From NCBI RefSeq assembly GCF_001017175.1, contig NZ_LCYG01000011.1, positions 1 through 64,000 on the forward strand: a DNA stretch of 64,000 bases. The letters run 5' to 3'. Numbering within the stretch: position 1 is the stretch's first letter; each line of letters begins with the position of its first letter. The translations under genes and the position numbers were made by a program. Below are positions 32,746 to 41,723 of the stretch, piece after piece. Under the pieces are notes generated by a model. It searched no databases, was not told the DNA's origin, and worked only from the letters and a program-made list of their open reading frames with translations. The DNA comes from Microvirga vignae (lineage in GTDB: Bacteria > Pseudomonadota > Alphaproteobacteria > Rhizobiales > Beijerinckiaceae).

Positions 32746-35262
32746 ATGCGCACGAATTATTCGCCTCTCCTCATTACAGCAGCAGCGCTCATTCTGCTGC
32801 CCTTCGTTCTCGATCCCATCGGCCTGCCCCTCCGCTCGTCGATCGACGTCGTGGTGTTTGCCATTGCCTGCCTCGGCTTGAATATCCTGGTCGGCTATAC
32901 GGGGCTCGTCTCCTTCGGGCACGGCGTCTGGTTCGGGCTTGGAGCTTACGCGGCGGCGCTGAGCCAGCTTCACTGGTTCCCGGACGGCATCGTTCTTCCG
33001 GCACTCTTCGCCATCGTCTTCATTGCGGCCGCGTCGACCCTCCTCGGCGCGCTCATCCTGCGGCGTCGCGGCGTCTATTTCTCACTGCTGACGCTGGCAT
33101 TGGCAGCCATGCTTTTTGCTGTCGCTTACCGCTGGACGGCGCTGACGGGTGGAGAGAGTGGGCTCGGAGGCGTCGTCCGCGCAGGTGCGATCGGCCTCGA
33201 TCTGAGCTCGGACTGGACCTACTACTGGTTCGTGGCGGCGGTGGCGTTTGCCGTCTGCTTTGCTTTGCTGCGCTTCCACAATTCGCCCGCTGGAAGCGTG
33301 CTGGTGGCGATCCGGGAAAACGAACAGCGCGCCCGCTTTCTCGGCTATCCGACCAATCGCTACAAACTCCTCGGGTTCGTGGTGTCCGCCATCGCCGTGG
33401 GACTTGCGGGCATCCTTTCGGTCTTCAATCATCGCTTCGCCTCGGCCGAGCCCCTTTCCGTCGCCTTCTCGGGCGAGTTGATCGCCATGGTGGTGATCGG
33501 CGGGATGCGCAGTTTTCTAGGACCTGCCCTGGGGGCTCTCTTCTACATTCTGTTCCGCGAATTCCTGTCGATCTGGACCCCGCACTGGCTGTTCTATTTC
33601 GGCATCCTCTTCGTCGGATTCATTGTCCTCTCGCCGACGGGATTGGTCGGGATCGCGCAACGGATCGCCGCGCCTTTCCGCCCCAGGATCACGGAAGAGG
33701 CGGCCATGGCGGGCCGCACCCTGACGGACGAGCCTCTGCCCTCGTTTCTCAAGCCTCCGGACCATGTCGACGGCATCATTCTGCAAGCCAAAGGCATCAC
33801 CAAGAGCTTCGGGGCGCTCAAGGCCGTTCAGTCCGTCGATATCGCCGTGCGTGACCGCAGCCTTCATGCCCTGATCGGTCCGAACGGCGCCGGAAAGACC
33901 ACGGCCTTCAACCTCATTTCCGGGTACTACACGCCTGATGAAGGCGATGTCCTCCTTCAGGGTCGCTCCATCGCCGGGCTTTCCCCCGAAGCGATCACGC
34001 AGGCTGGGATCGGACGCTCGTTCCAGATCACCAACCTCTTCCCGGCATTGACCGTCGAGGAGAATGTCCGTCTCGCCATTCAGGCGCGTCACCCGCAGCG
34101 TTTTAATCCGTGGACGGCGGCACGCTCGATCAAGCAGATCGAAGCCGAGACATCGGCGGTGATCCGCTATCTCGGCGTCGCCGGCATCGAGAAGGCCGAA
34201 GCCGGCGCCCTCTCATATGGCGGGCAGCGCCTCCTGGACATGGGCCTAGCGCTTGCCACGAAACCGAGGGTGCTGCTGCTCGACGAGCCGCTCGCGGGCC
34301 TTGCGGCCGCCGAGCGCCAGCGCATCGGCGACATCATCAAGCGCATCTCCGCAGACGTCCCGATGCTGCTCGTCGAACACGATATCGACCGTGTGTTCCA
34401 GATCGCCGATGCCGTCACGGTGATGAATGCGGGCCAGGTTCTGGTCGACGGAACGGTGGAGGATGCACGCTCAAGCCCGAAGGTGCAGGAGATCTATATC
34501 GGCTCCGGCGCGGCCACCGTTGCCGCGAAGCCTCGGCAGAGCGCCGCCGAGGCGGCGACCGTGCTCACGGCAGAGAGGGTCAACACCTTCTACGGCAAGA
34601 GCCATGTCCTGGCGGACGTGTCCTTTGACGTGCGTCAACATGAGATCGTGGCCCTTCTGGGCCGCAATGGCGCTGGCAAGTCGACACTGCTCAAGACGCT
34701 GATCGGGATTGCGCCGCCCGGTTCGGGCTCGATCAGGCTCGATGGCCAGGAGATCGCCGGCCGGCCTTCCGCTGAGATCGCGCGTCTGGGGATCGGCTAT
34801 GTGCCACAGGGGCGCGGGCTTTTTGCCGGAATGACCGTGGCCCAGAATCTCGAGCTCGGCCGGCTCAAGCGCGAGACCGGCCACGGTGTCCGGTGGGATC
34901 TGGATAGGATCTTCGAATACTTCCCCCGAATTCGCGAGAGGCTCGACACCCCGGCGGACTTCCTGTCCGGCGGCGAGCAGCAGATGGTGGCGGTCGCACG
35001 CGCCCTCTCAGGCGACGTGAAGGTGCTCCTCCTCGATGAGCCCTTCGAGGGTCTTGCTCCGGCAATCGTCGAGCAACTCTTCGAGAGCTTCGACAAGCTC
35101 CGCCACGAGGTCTCGATCATCATCGTCGACCACCACTTGGACCTTGCGCTCGCCTTGTCCGACCGGACGGTCGCGCTCGAACGAGGGCGGGTGATCCATA
35201 CCGGCCCATCGAAGGATCTGCGGGACGATCTTGCGCTCCGCCGCAAGGTCCTGTGGCTGTGA
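32746..35262 (+). CDS. Fused LivM permease - LivG ATPase - LivF ATPase
   Basis: A single uninterrupted 838-residue frame. Residues about 1-310: LivM permease, about ten helices, with NILVGYTGLVSFGHGVWFG and VSAIAVGLAGIL. About 335-575: LivG ATPase with Walker A IGPNGAGKTTAFN, signature LSYGGQ, Walker B VLLLDEP and switch His in LVEHDID. About 600-838: LivF ATPase with Walker A LGRNGAGKST, signature LSGGEQQ, Walker B VLLLDEP and VDHHLD. All ATPase motifs look active. Normally these are two or three separate genes. The start at 32746 is four bases after the livH stop. With livH and 30487-31737 it makes a complete importer. Confidence 0.93.
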   Translation: MRTNYSPLLITAAALILLPFVLDPIGLPLRSSIDVVVFAIACLGLNILVGYTGLVSFGHGVWFGLGAYAAALSQLHWFPDGIVLPALFAIVFIAAASTLLGALILRRRGVYFSLLTLALAAMLFAVAYRWTALTGGESGLGGVVRAGAIGLDLSSDWTYYWFVAAVAFAVCFALLRFHNSPAGSVLVAIRENEQRARFLGYPTNRYKLLGFVVSAIAVGLAGILSVFNHRFASAEPLSVAFSGELIAMVVIGGMRSFLGPALGALFYILFREFLSIWTPHWLFYFGILFVGFIVLSPTGLVGIAQRIAAPFRPRITEEAAMAGRTLTDEPLPSFLKPPDHVDGIILQAKGITKSFGALKAVQSVDIAVRDRSLHALIGPNGAGKTTAFNLISGYYTPDEGDVLLQGRSIAGLSPEAITQAGIGRSFQITNLFPALTVEENVRLAIQARHPQRFNPWTAARSIKQIEAETSAVIRYLGVAGIEKAEAGALSYGGQRLLDMGLALATKPRVLLLDEPLAGLAAAERQRIGDIIKRISADVPMLLVEHDIDRVFQIADAVTVMNAGQVLVDGTVEDARSSPKVQEIYIGSGAATVAAKPRQSAAEAATVLTAERVNTFYGKSHVLADVSFDVRQHEIVALLGRNGAGKSTLLKTLIGIAPPGSGSIRLDGQEIAGRPSAEIARLGIGYVPQGRGLFAGMTVAQNLELGRLKRETGHGVRWDLDRIFEYFPRIRERLDTPADFLSGGEQQMVAVARALSGDVKVLLLDEPFEGLAPAIVEQLFESFDKLRHEVSIIIVDHHLDLALALSDRTVALERGRVIHTGPSKDLRDDLALRRKVLWL

Positions 35263-35282
35263 GCGTTGAGGGAGACTACGGA

Positions 35283-36215
35283 ATGCCGAGTGCTGCGATC
35301 ATTGGTGCGGGGCTGATCGGCCGGTCTTGGGCGATCGTCTTCGCGCGGGCCGGCTGGGATGTCCGCATCACCGACCCGAATCCCGAGACTCTTGAGAAGG
35401 CGCCCAGTCTCATCCAAGAAGGGCTCGAAGAACTTGCAAGGCATGGCCTCGTCGCAGACCCTGCAGATGCATCCGCGCACGTCATCGCCGTGCCCTCGCT
35501 TGCGGAGACCGTGATCGGCGCCGACCTCGTTCAGGAAAATGGCCCCGAAACTGTCGAGACGAAGCGAATGATCTTCGCGGAGCTCGACCGGCTCGCACCG
35601 GCGGACTGCATTCTTGCTTCATCGACCTCCGCGATCGTCGCGTCCCGGTTTACCGAAGCGCTCGCAGGCCGCGCCCGCTGCCTCGTGGCGCATCCCGTCA
35701 ACCCCCCTCACCTCGTGCCGCTCGTCGAGCTCTGCGGGGCTCCGTGGACGGGGACCGAGACGATGGCTCGCGCGCGAACCATCTACGAGAGCGTCGGGCA
35801 GGTGCCCATCACGGTGAACCGCGAGGTCGAGGGCTTCGTTCTCAACCGGCTCCAGGGCGCGCTCCTGGCAGAGGCGTTCCGGCTCGTCGGCGAGGGCGTG
35901 GTGAGCCCGCAGGATCTCGACAAGACTCTGAAGGATGGTCTCGGTCTGCGCTGGTCCTTTCTCGGTCCTTTCGAAACCATCGAGCTCAACGCGCCCGGTG
36001 GCATCGCCGATTACTGCAACCGCTATACCGGCTTCTACCGTCGTCTCTCCGAGGATCCCGCCAAACCCCATGTCTGGGACAAGGAGAATGTAAGCCGCAT
36101 CCTGCAGGCCTGGGGTGAAGCGCCGGGACCCGATGTGCTCGCACGGCGCTCCGCCTGGCGGGACAAACGCCTGGCAGCCCTGAAGGCCCACAAGCAGTCG
36201 CAATCGGACCAATGA
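35283..36215 (+). CDS. 3-hydroxyacyl-CoA dehydrogenase family enzyme (carnitine / lambda-crystallin type)
   Basis: A 310-residue NAD-dependent dehydrogenase. Rossmann motif IIGAGLIGRSWA (6-17), catalytic region ILASSTSAI and HPVNPPHLVPLVEL with the His/Glu pair, and C-terminal helical domain with GFVLNRLQGALLAEA. It is the size of free-acid dehydrogenases (L-carnitine, L-gulonate) rather than of the fatty acid enzyme. It overlaps the next gene's upstream region closely (no gap). Next to a beta-keto acid cleavage enzyme it probably oxidises a 3-hydroxy acid to the 3-oxo acid, as L-carnitine dehydrogenase does; the usual partner thioesterase is absent. Confidence 0.85.
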   Translation: MPSAAIIGAGLIGRSWAIVFARAGWDVRITDPNPETLEKAPSLIQEGLEELARHGLVADPADASAHVIAVPSLAETVIGADLVQENGPETVETKRMIFAELDRLAPADCILASSTSAIVASRFTEALAGRARCLVAHPVNPPHLVPLVELCGAPWTGTETMARARTIYESVGQVPITVNREVEGFVLNRLQGALLAEAFRLVGEGVVSPQDLDKTLKDGLGLRWSFLGPFETIELNAPGGIADYCNRYTGFYRRLSEDPAKPHVWDKENVSRILQAWGEAPGPDVLARRSAWRDKRLAALKAHKQSQSDQ

Positions 36216-36238
36216 TCTCCCGAGAAGGAACCAAGCCC

Positions 36239-37165
36239 ATGGCCCGCAAAGTCATCATCACATGCGCCGTGACCGGCGCGATCCACACGCCTTCCATGTC
36301 CCCTCACCTGCCGATCACCCCTGAGGAGATCGCGGAAGCCGCCATCGGCGCGGCGGAGGCAGGTGCTGCGATCGTGCATCTGCACGCCCGTGATCCGAAG
36401 AACGGCAAGCCTGATCAGTCGCCCGAGGCCTTCGCTCCCTTCCTGCAAGTGGTGAAGCAGCGCACCAATTGCGTCATCAACATCACAACGGGCGGCGCGC
36501 CGACAATGCTGGTGGAGGAGCGCGTGCGACCTGCGGCGCATTTCAAGCCGGAGGTTGCTTCCCTCAACATGGGCTCGATGAACTTCGGACTCTATCCGAT
36601 GCTCAACCGGTTCAAGGAGTTCAAATACGATTGGGAGCAGCCCTATCTCGAGGGCTCGCGCGACAGGATTTTCCGCAATACATTTGCTGACATCGAGTAC
36701 ATTCTGACGACCTGTTCCGAGAATGGCACCCGTTTCGAAATCGAGTGCTACGATATCGGCCATCTCTATACACTGGCCCATTTCGTCGACCGTGGCGTCA
36801 TCAAGCCGCCTCTCTTCGTCCAGAGTGTTTTCGGTCTCCTCGGCGGCATTGGCCCGCACCCGGAGGACGTAGCCCACATGAAGCGTACAGCCGACAGGCT
36901 GTTCGGGAATGATTACCAATGGTCGGTCCTAGGCGCCGGCAGGAACCAGCTCGCCATCGCGGCCCAAGCCGCAGCCATGGGTGGCAATGTCCGTGTCGGG
37001 CTTGAGGATTCGCTCTGGATCGGGCCTGGAAAGCTTGCGGAATCGAATGCGCAGCAGGTGAAAATGGCGCGCCAAATCATCGAGGGATTGGGGCTGGAGA
37101 TCGCTACTCCCGATGACGCGCGCAACATGCTGTCGTTGAAGGGAGGCGACCGTGTCAATTTCTGA
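36239..37165 (+). CDS. Beta-keto acid cleavage enzyme (BKACE, DUF849)
   Basis: A 308-residue zinc TIM-barrel enzyme that condenses a 3-oxo acid with acetyl-CoA to give acetoacetate and a new CoA ester. Zinc ligands H47 and H49 in VHLHARD and E256 in VGLEDSLW are visible, as is the substrate loop GGAPTM. The ATG at 36239 has GAAGGA upstream; nine more codons are open before it. Directly after the dehydrogenase, it suggests the two-step route 3-hydroxy acid to 3-oxo acid to CoA ester plus acetoacetate known for carnitine. The specific acid is undetermined. Confidence 0.9.
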   Translation: MARKVIITCAVTGAIHTPSMSPHLPITPEEIAEAAIGAAEAGAAIVHLHARDPKNGKPDQSPEAFAPFLQVVKQRTNCVINITTGGAPTMLVEERVRPAAHFKPEVASLNMGSMNFGLYPMLNRFKEFKYDWEQPYLEGSRDRIFRNTFADIEYILTTCSENGTRFEIECYDIGHLYTLAHFVDRGVIKPPLFVQSVFGLLGGIGPHPEDVAHMKRTADRLFGNDYQWSVLGAGRNQLAIAAQAAAMGGNVRVGLEDSLWIGPGKLAESNAQQVKMARQIIEGLGLEIATPDDARNMLSLKGGDRVNF

Positions 37166-37215
37166 CGTGGATATGCCATGAGCACCAAATCACTTGAAAC
37201 AGGAAAAGCCAGGGA

Positions 37216-37920
37216 ATGGAACAGTTGCTCTCCTCCGAAATCTTCGCCGCACTAGAGAGGGTCGATACGCCGACAGTCTGCAACGCAATCGAACTCGTCC
37301 TCGGCCGCCGGACGGCAGAGGGCTTTACGACACAGCCGGTTCTCGCTGCCCATCCGAACCTGCCAGCCGTCGTGGGCTACGCGCGCACAGGCATGATCCG
37401 CAGTTCGCAGCCCGCGCAGGAGACACCGGAGGCCGTGCGGCAGCGCCGGCTCGCCTATTACAGGTATGTCGCGGCTCAGCCCGGTCCTGCCGTGGCGGTT
37501 CTTCAGGATGGTGACCCCAGGCCCGGTCTCGGCGCGTTCTGGGGCGAGGTCAATGTGGCGATCCACAAGGGTCTTGGAGTCCGAGGTGTTCTGACCAACG
37601 GCTCGATGCGCGACCTCGGCGCCATCGATCCCGGGTTTCAAATTCTGGCGGGCGCAATCAGCCCGAGCCATGCCTTTGTCCGGATCGAGACGTACGATTG
37701 CCCAGTGGAGGTCTTCGGACTGACGGTGCGGCCCGGTGATCTGCTTCACGCCGACCGCCATGGCGCAGTCATCATCGATCCTCAGATTGCAGCGGAACTC
37801 CCCCGCGCCATTGATCTTGTAACGAGAAAAGAAGCTCCGGTCCTGAGAGCTGCCCGCAGTCCTGGCTTCACGGTAGAGAACCTGATCGAGGCTTGGGGTG
37901 AGGCAGAGGATGTCCACTAG
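37216..37920 (+). CDS. RraA family protein (HMG/CHA aldolase or oxaloacetate decarboxylase-like)
   Basis: A 234-residue member of the RraA-like family, whose metal-dependent enzymes cleave 4-hydroxy-4-methyl-2-oxoglutarate or decarboxylate oxo acids. The core GEVNVAIHKGLGVRGVLTNG followed by SMRDLGAI contains the Arg and Asp that bind oxo acid and Mg2+; GDLLHADRHGAVII is the C-terminal landmark. N-terminal extension of about 60 residues compared with the shortest RraA. The ATG follows AGGGA. It lies 50 bases after the BKACE gene and is likely the last gene of that operon. Confidence 0.87.
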   Translation: MEQLLSSEIFAALERVDTPTVCNAIELVLGRRTAEGFTTQPVLAAHPNLPAVVGYARTGMIRSSQPAQETPEAVRQRRLAYYRYVAAQPGPAVAVLQDGDPRPGLGAFWGEVNVAIHKGLGVRGVLTNGSMRDLGAIDPGFQILAGAISPSHAFVRIETYDCPVEVFGLTVRPGDLLHADRHGAVIIDPQIAAELPRAIDLVTRKEAPVLRAARSPGFTVENLIEAWGEAEDVH

Positions 37921-38313
37921 CGCTTCGTTCGAAACGGAAGACCGGGTTCCGCTCTTCCCTCCATGCGCGAGCGTGCTCGTCAGCTCATCTTTTACCTTTG
38001 CGGCGTGGCCGGGATTAACGAAAACCATATATCAGACCTGGATCGGCACTCTGCACACAGGAGCATGAGCAGACGATTCAAGACGCTCAAAAAGTGCCGC
38101 TTTCTGCTCTCGCATGACCAATGGGAGCATTCGCGTGCGATCATCATCGAGACGAATATGAGATGGCCTCCCCACCTTCGATAAAGCTGCAATGATTGTG
38201 GAGCCAACTCAGGCCAAATAAGTTGCACTGACAGGAGGGTCACGTAGAATACTCTTAGGTCGAGCGCCGGAAACAGGCGAGGCTGTGGCTGGGGAATAGC
38301 CGGGAGGAAATAC
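37921..38313. other. Intergenic region before the Tct transporter
   Basis: No gene found. An imperfect stem (GGAAGA-CGG / CCG-TCTTCC, 37936-37958) just after the RraA gene may be a weak terminator. The tctC promoter should lie in the last 100 bases. Confidence 0.4.
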
Positions 38314-39309
38314 ATGACTTCATTTACGAGACGCGGTTTCATCGCGTCGGCGTCCACTGTCCTTGCAAGTTCAGTGGTTGGACTCAAACCAAGCTTCTCA
38401 CAATCCAATTATCCTAACCGGCCGATCACGTTGATCTGCCCGTGGGGCGCGGGCGGCGGCACTGATGCAACCGCGCGCATCATCGGGCAAGTGATGGAGC
38501 AGAAGCTCGGTCAGCCCGTGAACGTGGTGAACCGAACAGGCGGAAACGGCGTGGTCGGACATGCGGCAATCGCCAGCGCGGCGCCGGATGGCTACACGAT
38601 CGGCCTGCTCACCGTCGAAATCGCGATGATGCATTGGCAAGGGATGACGGACCTGACGCCGAGAAGTTACACGCCCCTGACTCTGATGAATGTCGACGCG
38701 CCCGCGATTCAGGTGAAGGCCGACAGCCCTTACAAGACCATCAAGGAACTCGCCGACGCTATCAAGGCAGCGCCTCCCGGCAAGTTGAAGGCATCGGGGA
38801 CTGGCCAGGGCGGCATCTGGCATTTGGCCCTTGTGGGATGGCTGCAATCCCTGGGCCTTCAATCCAACCACGTGGCATGGGTCCCATCGAACGGCGCCGC
38901 GCCAGGGATGCAGGATCTGGTCGCCGGCGGTGTCGACATTGTGCCTTGCTCACTCCCGGAAGCGCGGCCCATGATCGATGCAGGGCGAGCCAAGAGCCTC
39001 GCGATCCTCGCGCCGGAGCGGAACCCGCAATTTCCGAACGTGCCCACGCTTGATGAGCAGATGGGTCCCCACAAATCGGTCGGCGTGTGGCGCGGCATCG
39101 CCGGACCGAAGGGCCTTCCGGCCGATATCCAAGACAAGCTGGTTGCGGTCCTGAAGGAGGTTTACGCCTCAAAAGAATACAAGGAGTTCATGAGCGGCCG
39201 GGGCTTCGGGGTCAAATGGGCCGAGCGGGCCGAGTTTGGTCAGTTCATGGATGAGTCGGACCGGCAAATGGGCGAGGCCATGAAGGCCGCAGGCCTGGCG
39301 AAGGCGTAG
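38314..39309 (+). CDS. tctC: Tripartite tricarboxylate transporter substrate-binding protein (TctC/Bug family)
   Basis: A 331-residue periplasmic protein with signal TRRGFIASASTVLASSVVG and the Bug-family pattern: YPNRPITLICPWGAGGGTDATAR (shown partly: PWGAGGGTD binds carboxylate), GGNGVVGHAAIASAAPDGYT and, late, GLPADIQDKL. GGGAGGAAA precedes the ATG. It is the receptor for the TctBA channel encoded next. Ligands of the family are citrate, other dicarboxylates and aromatic acids. Confidence 0.9.
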   Translation: MTSFTRRGFIASASTVLASSVVGLKPSFSQSNYPNRPITLICPWGAGGGTDATARIIGQVMEQKLGQPVNVVNRTGGNGVVGHAAIASAAPDGYTIGLLTVEIAMMHWQGMTDLTPRSYTPLTLMNVDAPAIQVKADSPYKTIKELADAIKAAPPGKLKASGTGQGGIWHLALVGWLQSLGLQSNHVAWVPSNGAAPGMQDLVAGGVDIVPCSLPEARPMIDAGRAKSLAILAPERNPQFPNVPTLDEQMGPHKSVGVWRGIAGPKGLPADIQDKLVAVLKEVYASKEYKEFMSGRGFGVKWAERAEFGQFMDESDRQMGEAMKAAGLAKA

Positions 39310-39450
39310 CTAGGGATGAGACCGAAGCGCCTCTGTCCTTAACATGCCCGATCGCAACGGCAGGTGTGCGCCCCCATCCGTCCGGACGCCTTCGCTTTGG
39401 CAGAGGCGTCCGGATCCATCCTCTTCATCCGCCTAAAGAGAAATCCGCCG

Positions 39451-39948
39451 ATGCACCTCTCTGACCGCATCACTGGCTCGTTTGTCGCCACATTAGGCGT
39501 GCTGGCTGCCTATGGTGGCTCACGGCTTCCCCCCGTGCCGGGCCAGGATATCGGGCCGAGCGCATTCCCGATCCTGATCGGCGTCGGCCTCATTCTGTGC
39601 GGGCTCCTGATCGCTGCCGGAATCGGACACAGCTTCGAGGAGGAGGCGGAGGCCGATCTTGCTGTCGTCGAGGGCCCTCCCGAATACGCGTCAACGAAGG
39701 CCCCTCTGACGTATAGGCTTCGCGCATTGCTGCCGCCGGGCCTGCTCCTGTTTTATGTCGTTGCAGTCGACCGTCTTGGGTTTGTTCCGACGGCAGCCAT
39801 TATGATCTTCATCGCGTCCGTCGCTTTCGGCGCCAAGTTGCGCGTAGCGTTACCGCTGGCGGCACTCGCCTCGGTTGCGATTCACTTGATCTTCTACAAA
39901 CTCCTGCGCGTTCCACTGCCTGCCGGCTTGCTCCCGATGCCGTGGTGA
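39451..39948 (+). CDS. tctB: Tripartite tricarboxylate transporter small subunit (TctB family)
   Basis: A 165-residue membrane protein with four helices and the TctB landmarks LPPVPGQDIGPSAFPILIG and DRLGFVPTAAIMIF. The ATG at 39451 begins the family N-terminus; an upstream GTG (39364) would add 29 unlikely residues. A 142-base gap after tctC suggests some uncoupling of receptor expression. Confidence 0.88.
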   Translation: MHLSDRITGSFVATLGVLAAYGGSRLPPVPGQDIGPSAFPILIGVGLILCGLLIAAGIGHSFEEEAEADLAVVEGPPEYASTKAPLTYRLRALLPPGLLLFYVVAVDRLGFVPTAAIMIFIASVAFGAKLRVALPLAALASVAIHLIFYKLLRVPLPAGLLPMPW

Positions 39949-39950
39949 TC

Positions 39951-41453
39951 ATGAACGAACTCATTGAAGCCCTCCGCCTCGTCCTCGCTCCCGATGTGCT
40001 GATCGCGATTCTTTTGTCGTCCATCTACGGCCTCGTCATCGGATCTTTGCCGGGTTTGTCGGCAACGATGGCGACAGCCCTCCTCGTCCCTGTGACCTTC
40101 TATCTCTCTCCGATCGCTGCGGTGGCCTCTATTATCGCGGCCTCCGCCATGGCGATCTTTTCCGGGGATATTCCAGGGTGCTTGCTACGCATTCCTGGTA
40201 CGCCTGCCTCCGCCGCCTACACGGACGAAGCCTATGCTCTCACTCGAAAGGGCCAAGCGGAAATTGCTCTCGGAGCTGGCCTCTGGTTCAGTGCACTTGG
40301 AGGGATCGCCGGAACCATCTCTCTCGTCGTGATGGCTCCTGCACTCGCGGAGCTGGCGCTGAACTTTTCGACATTCGAGTATTTCTGGCTCGCCTTCCTG
40401 GGTCTGATGTGCGCCACATTGGTGGCGCGGTCATCCCCTGTGAAGGCGATTGCCAGCATGCTGCTCGGGCTTTTCATCGCGTGCATCGGCATGGAAAATC
40501 CCGGTGGCGTGCCTCGCTTCACATTCGGAATCACGGAACTCCTTGGCGGTATCGAGCCGATTCCGGTCCTGGTCGGCGTCTTTGCGGTTTCCGAGGTGAT
40601 CCGCGCGATGGTGTCACCCGAACCGCCTCCCCTGCCACATCGCAGGTTCGGAAGCATCTTGGCCGGACAACTCCACCTCACCCGCAAGTATTGGCGTCAG
40701 ATGACCCGTGGCAATCTCGTCGGCATCATCATCGGCGTTCTGCCGGGAGCCGGCGCCGATATGGCCGCTTGGGTCAGCTATGCAATGTCAAAGCGGTTCT
40801 CCAAGGAACCGAAGAAGTTCGGGACAGGCCATCCGGAGGGACTCGTCGAGGCGGGAGCGAGCAACAATGCAAGCCTGGCGAGCGGTTGGGTTCCATCACT
40901 GCTGTTCGGCATTCCGGGTGATACGATCACTGCCATCGCCATCGGCGTCCTGTACATGAAGGGACTCAATCCCGGCCCGACTCTCTTCACCGAGAGAGCC
41001 TCGAGTATGTACGCGCTCTATATCATCTTCATTCTCGCCAATATCCTGATGATTCCGCTCGGGATCGTTATGATCCGCGTGGCGAGCTCCGTTCTGCGGG
41101 CCCCCCGGGCAACGGTGATGCCGGTGATCCTTGTTTGCTGCGCCGTAGGTGCCTTCGCGACGGGCAACAATCTATTCGCGGTCGTTCTTGTCGCGACTTT
41201 CGGCGTTGTCGGTTATGTGATGGAGAGGAACGGCTATCCCGTCGCCGCGATGGTGCTTGGCATCGTCATGGGCACCATGGTCGAACAGAGTTTTGTCACG
41301 TCGCTCATCAAGTCCGACGGGAGTCTGCTGCCATTCTTCGAACGCCCCGTCTCGGCTGTTCTGGCCGCGATGACCATCGCCGCGCTGCTGTGGCCCGTTT
41401 TCATCTGGTCCTGGAAGCGCATCCGACCTCGGCACCAAGAGCAGGCGCTGTGA
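39951..41453 (+). CDS. tctA: Tripartite tricarboxylate transporter permease (TctA family)
   Basis: A 500-residue permease with about 11-12 helices. Conserved TctA features: GLVIGSLPGLSATMATALLVPVTF near residue 30 and its inverted repeat GIIIGVLPGAGADMAAWVSY near 265, then the GVPSLLFGIPGD-type motif (PSLLFGIPGDTITA). Start: ATG at 39951, two codons inside an alternative GTG at 39942 that overlaps tctB. Confidence 0.92.
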   Translation: MNELIEALRLVLAPDVLIAILLSSIYGLVIGSLPGLSATMATALLVPVTFYLSPIAAVASIIAASAMAIFSGDIPGCLLRIPGTPASAAYTDEAYALTRKGQAEIALGAGLWFSALGGIAGTISLVVMAPALAELALNFSTFEYFWLAFLGLMCATLVARSSPVKAIASMLLGLFIACIGMENPGGVPRFTFGITELLGGIEPIPVLVGVFAVSEVIRAMVSPEPPPLPHRRFGSILAGQLHLTRKYWRQMTRGNLVGIIIGVLPGAGADMAAWVSYAMSKRFSKEPKKFGTGHPEGLVEAGASNNASLASGWVPSLLFGIPGDTITAIAIGVLYMKGLNPGPTLFTERASSMYALYIIFILANILMIPLGIVMIRVASSVLRAPRATVMPVILVCCAVGAFATGNNLFAVVLVATFGVVGYVMERNGYPVAAMVLGIVMGTMVEQSFVTSLIKSDGSLLPFFERPVSAVLAAMTIAALLWPVFIWSWKRIRPRHQEQAL

Positions 41454-41723
41454 GGCAGTGGATGACCGACATGATGGAGACCTTCGCACCAGCGGGCATG
41501 GCACGAGACGCAGAATCCTGAAGGATCGCGAGTCGGATCGTTATACTGAAGAGCAGATTGTGAAAGCCGGTCAACGGCCGCTACCAGGGCCGCGCTGAAC
41601 GTTTGGCGTAGAATCAAAGGCTTGGCGTCGCTGCCATCACGCAAAATGGCGCTGAAAAATGCCTATACTTCGAGTTTACGACAGAATCGTTTTTCGATCG
41701 CGCGGCTGTATCGACCGCAACCG

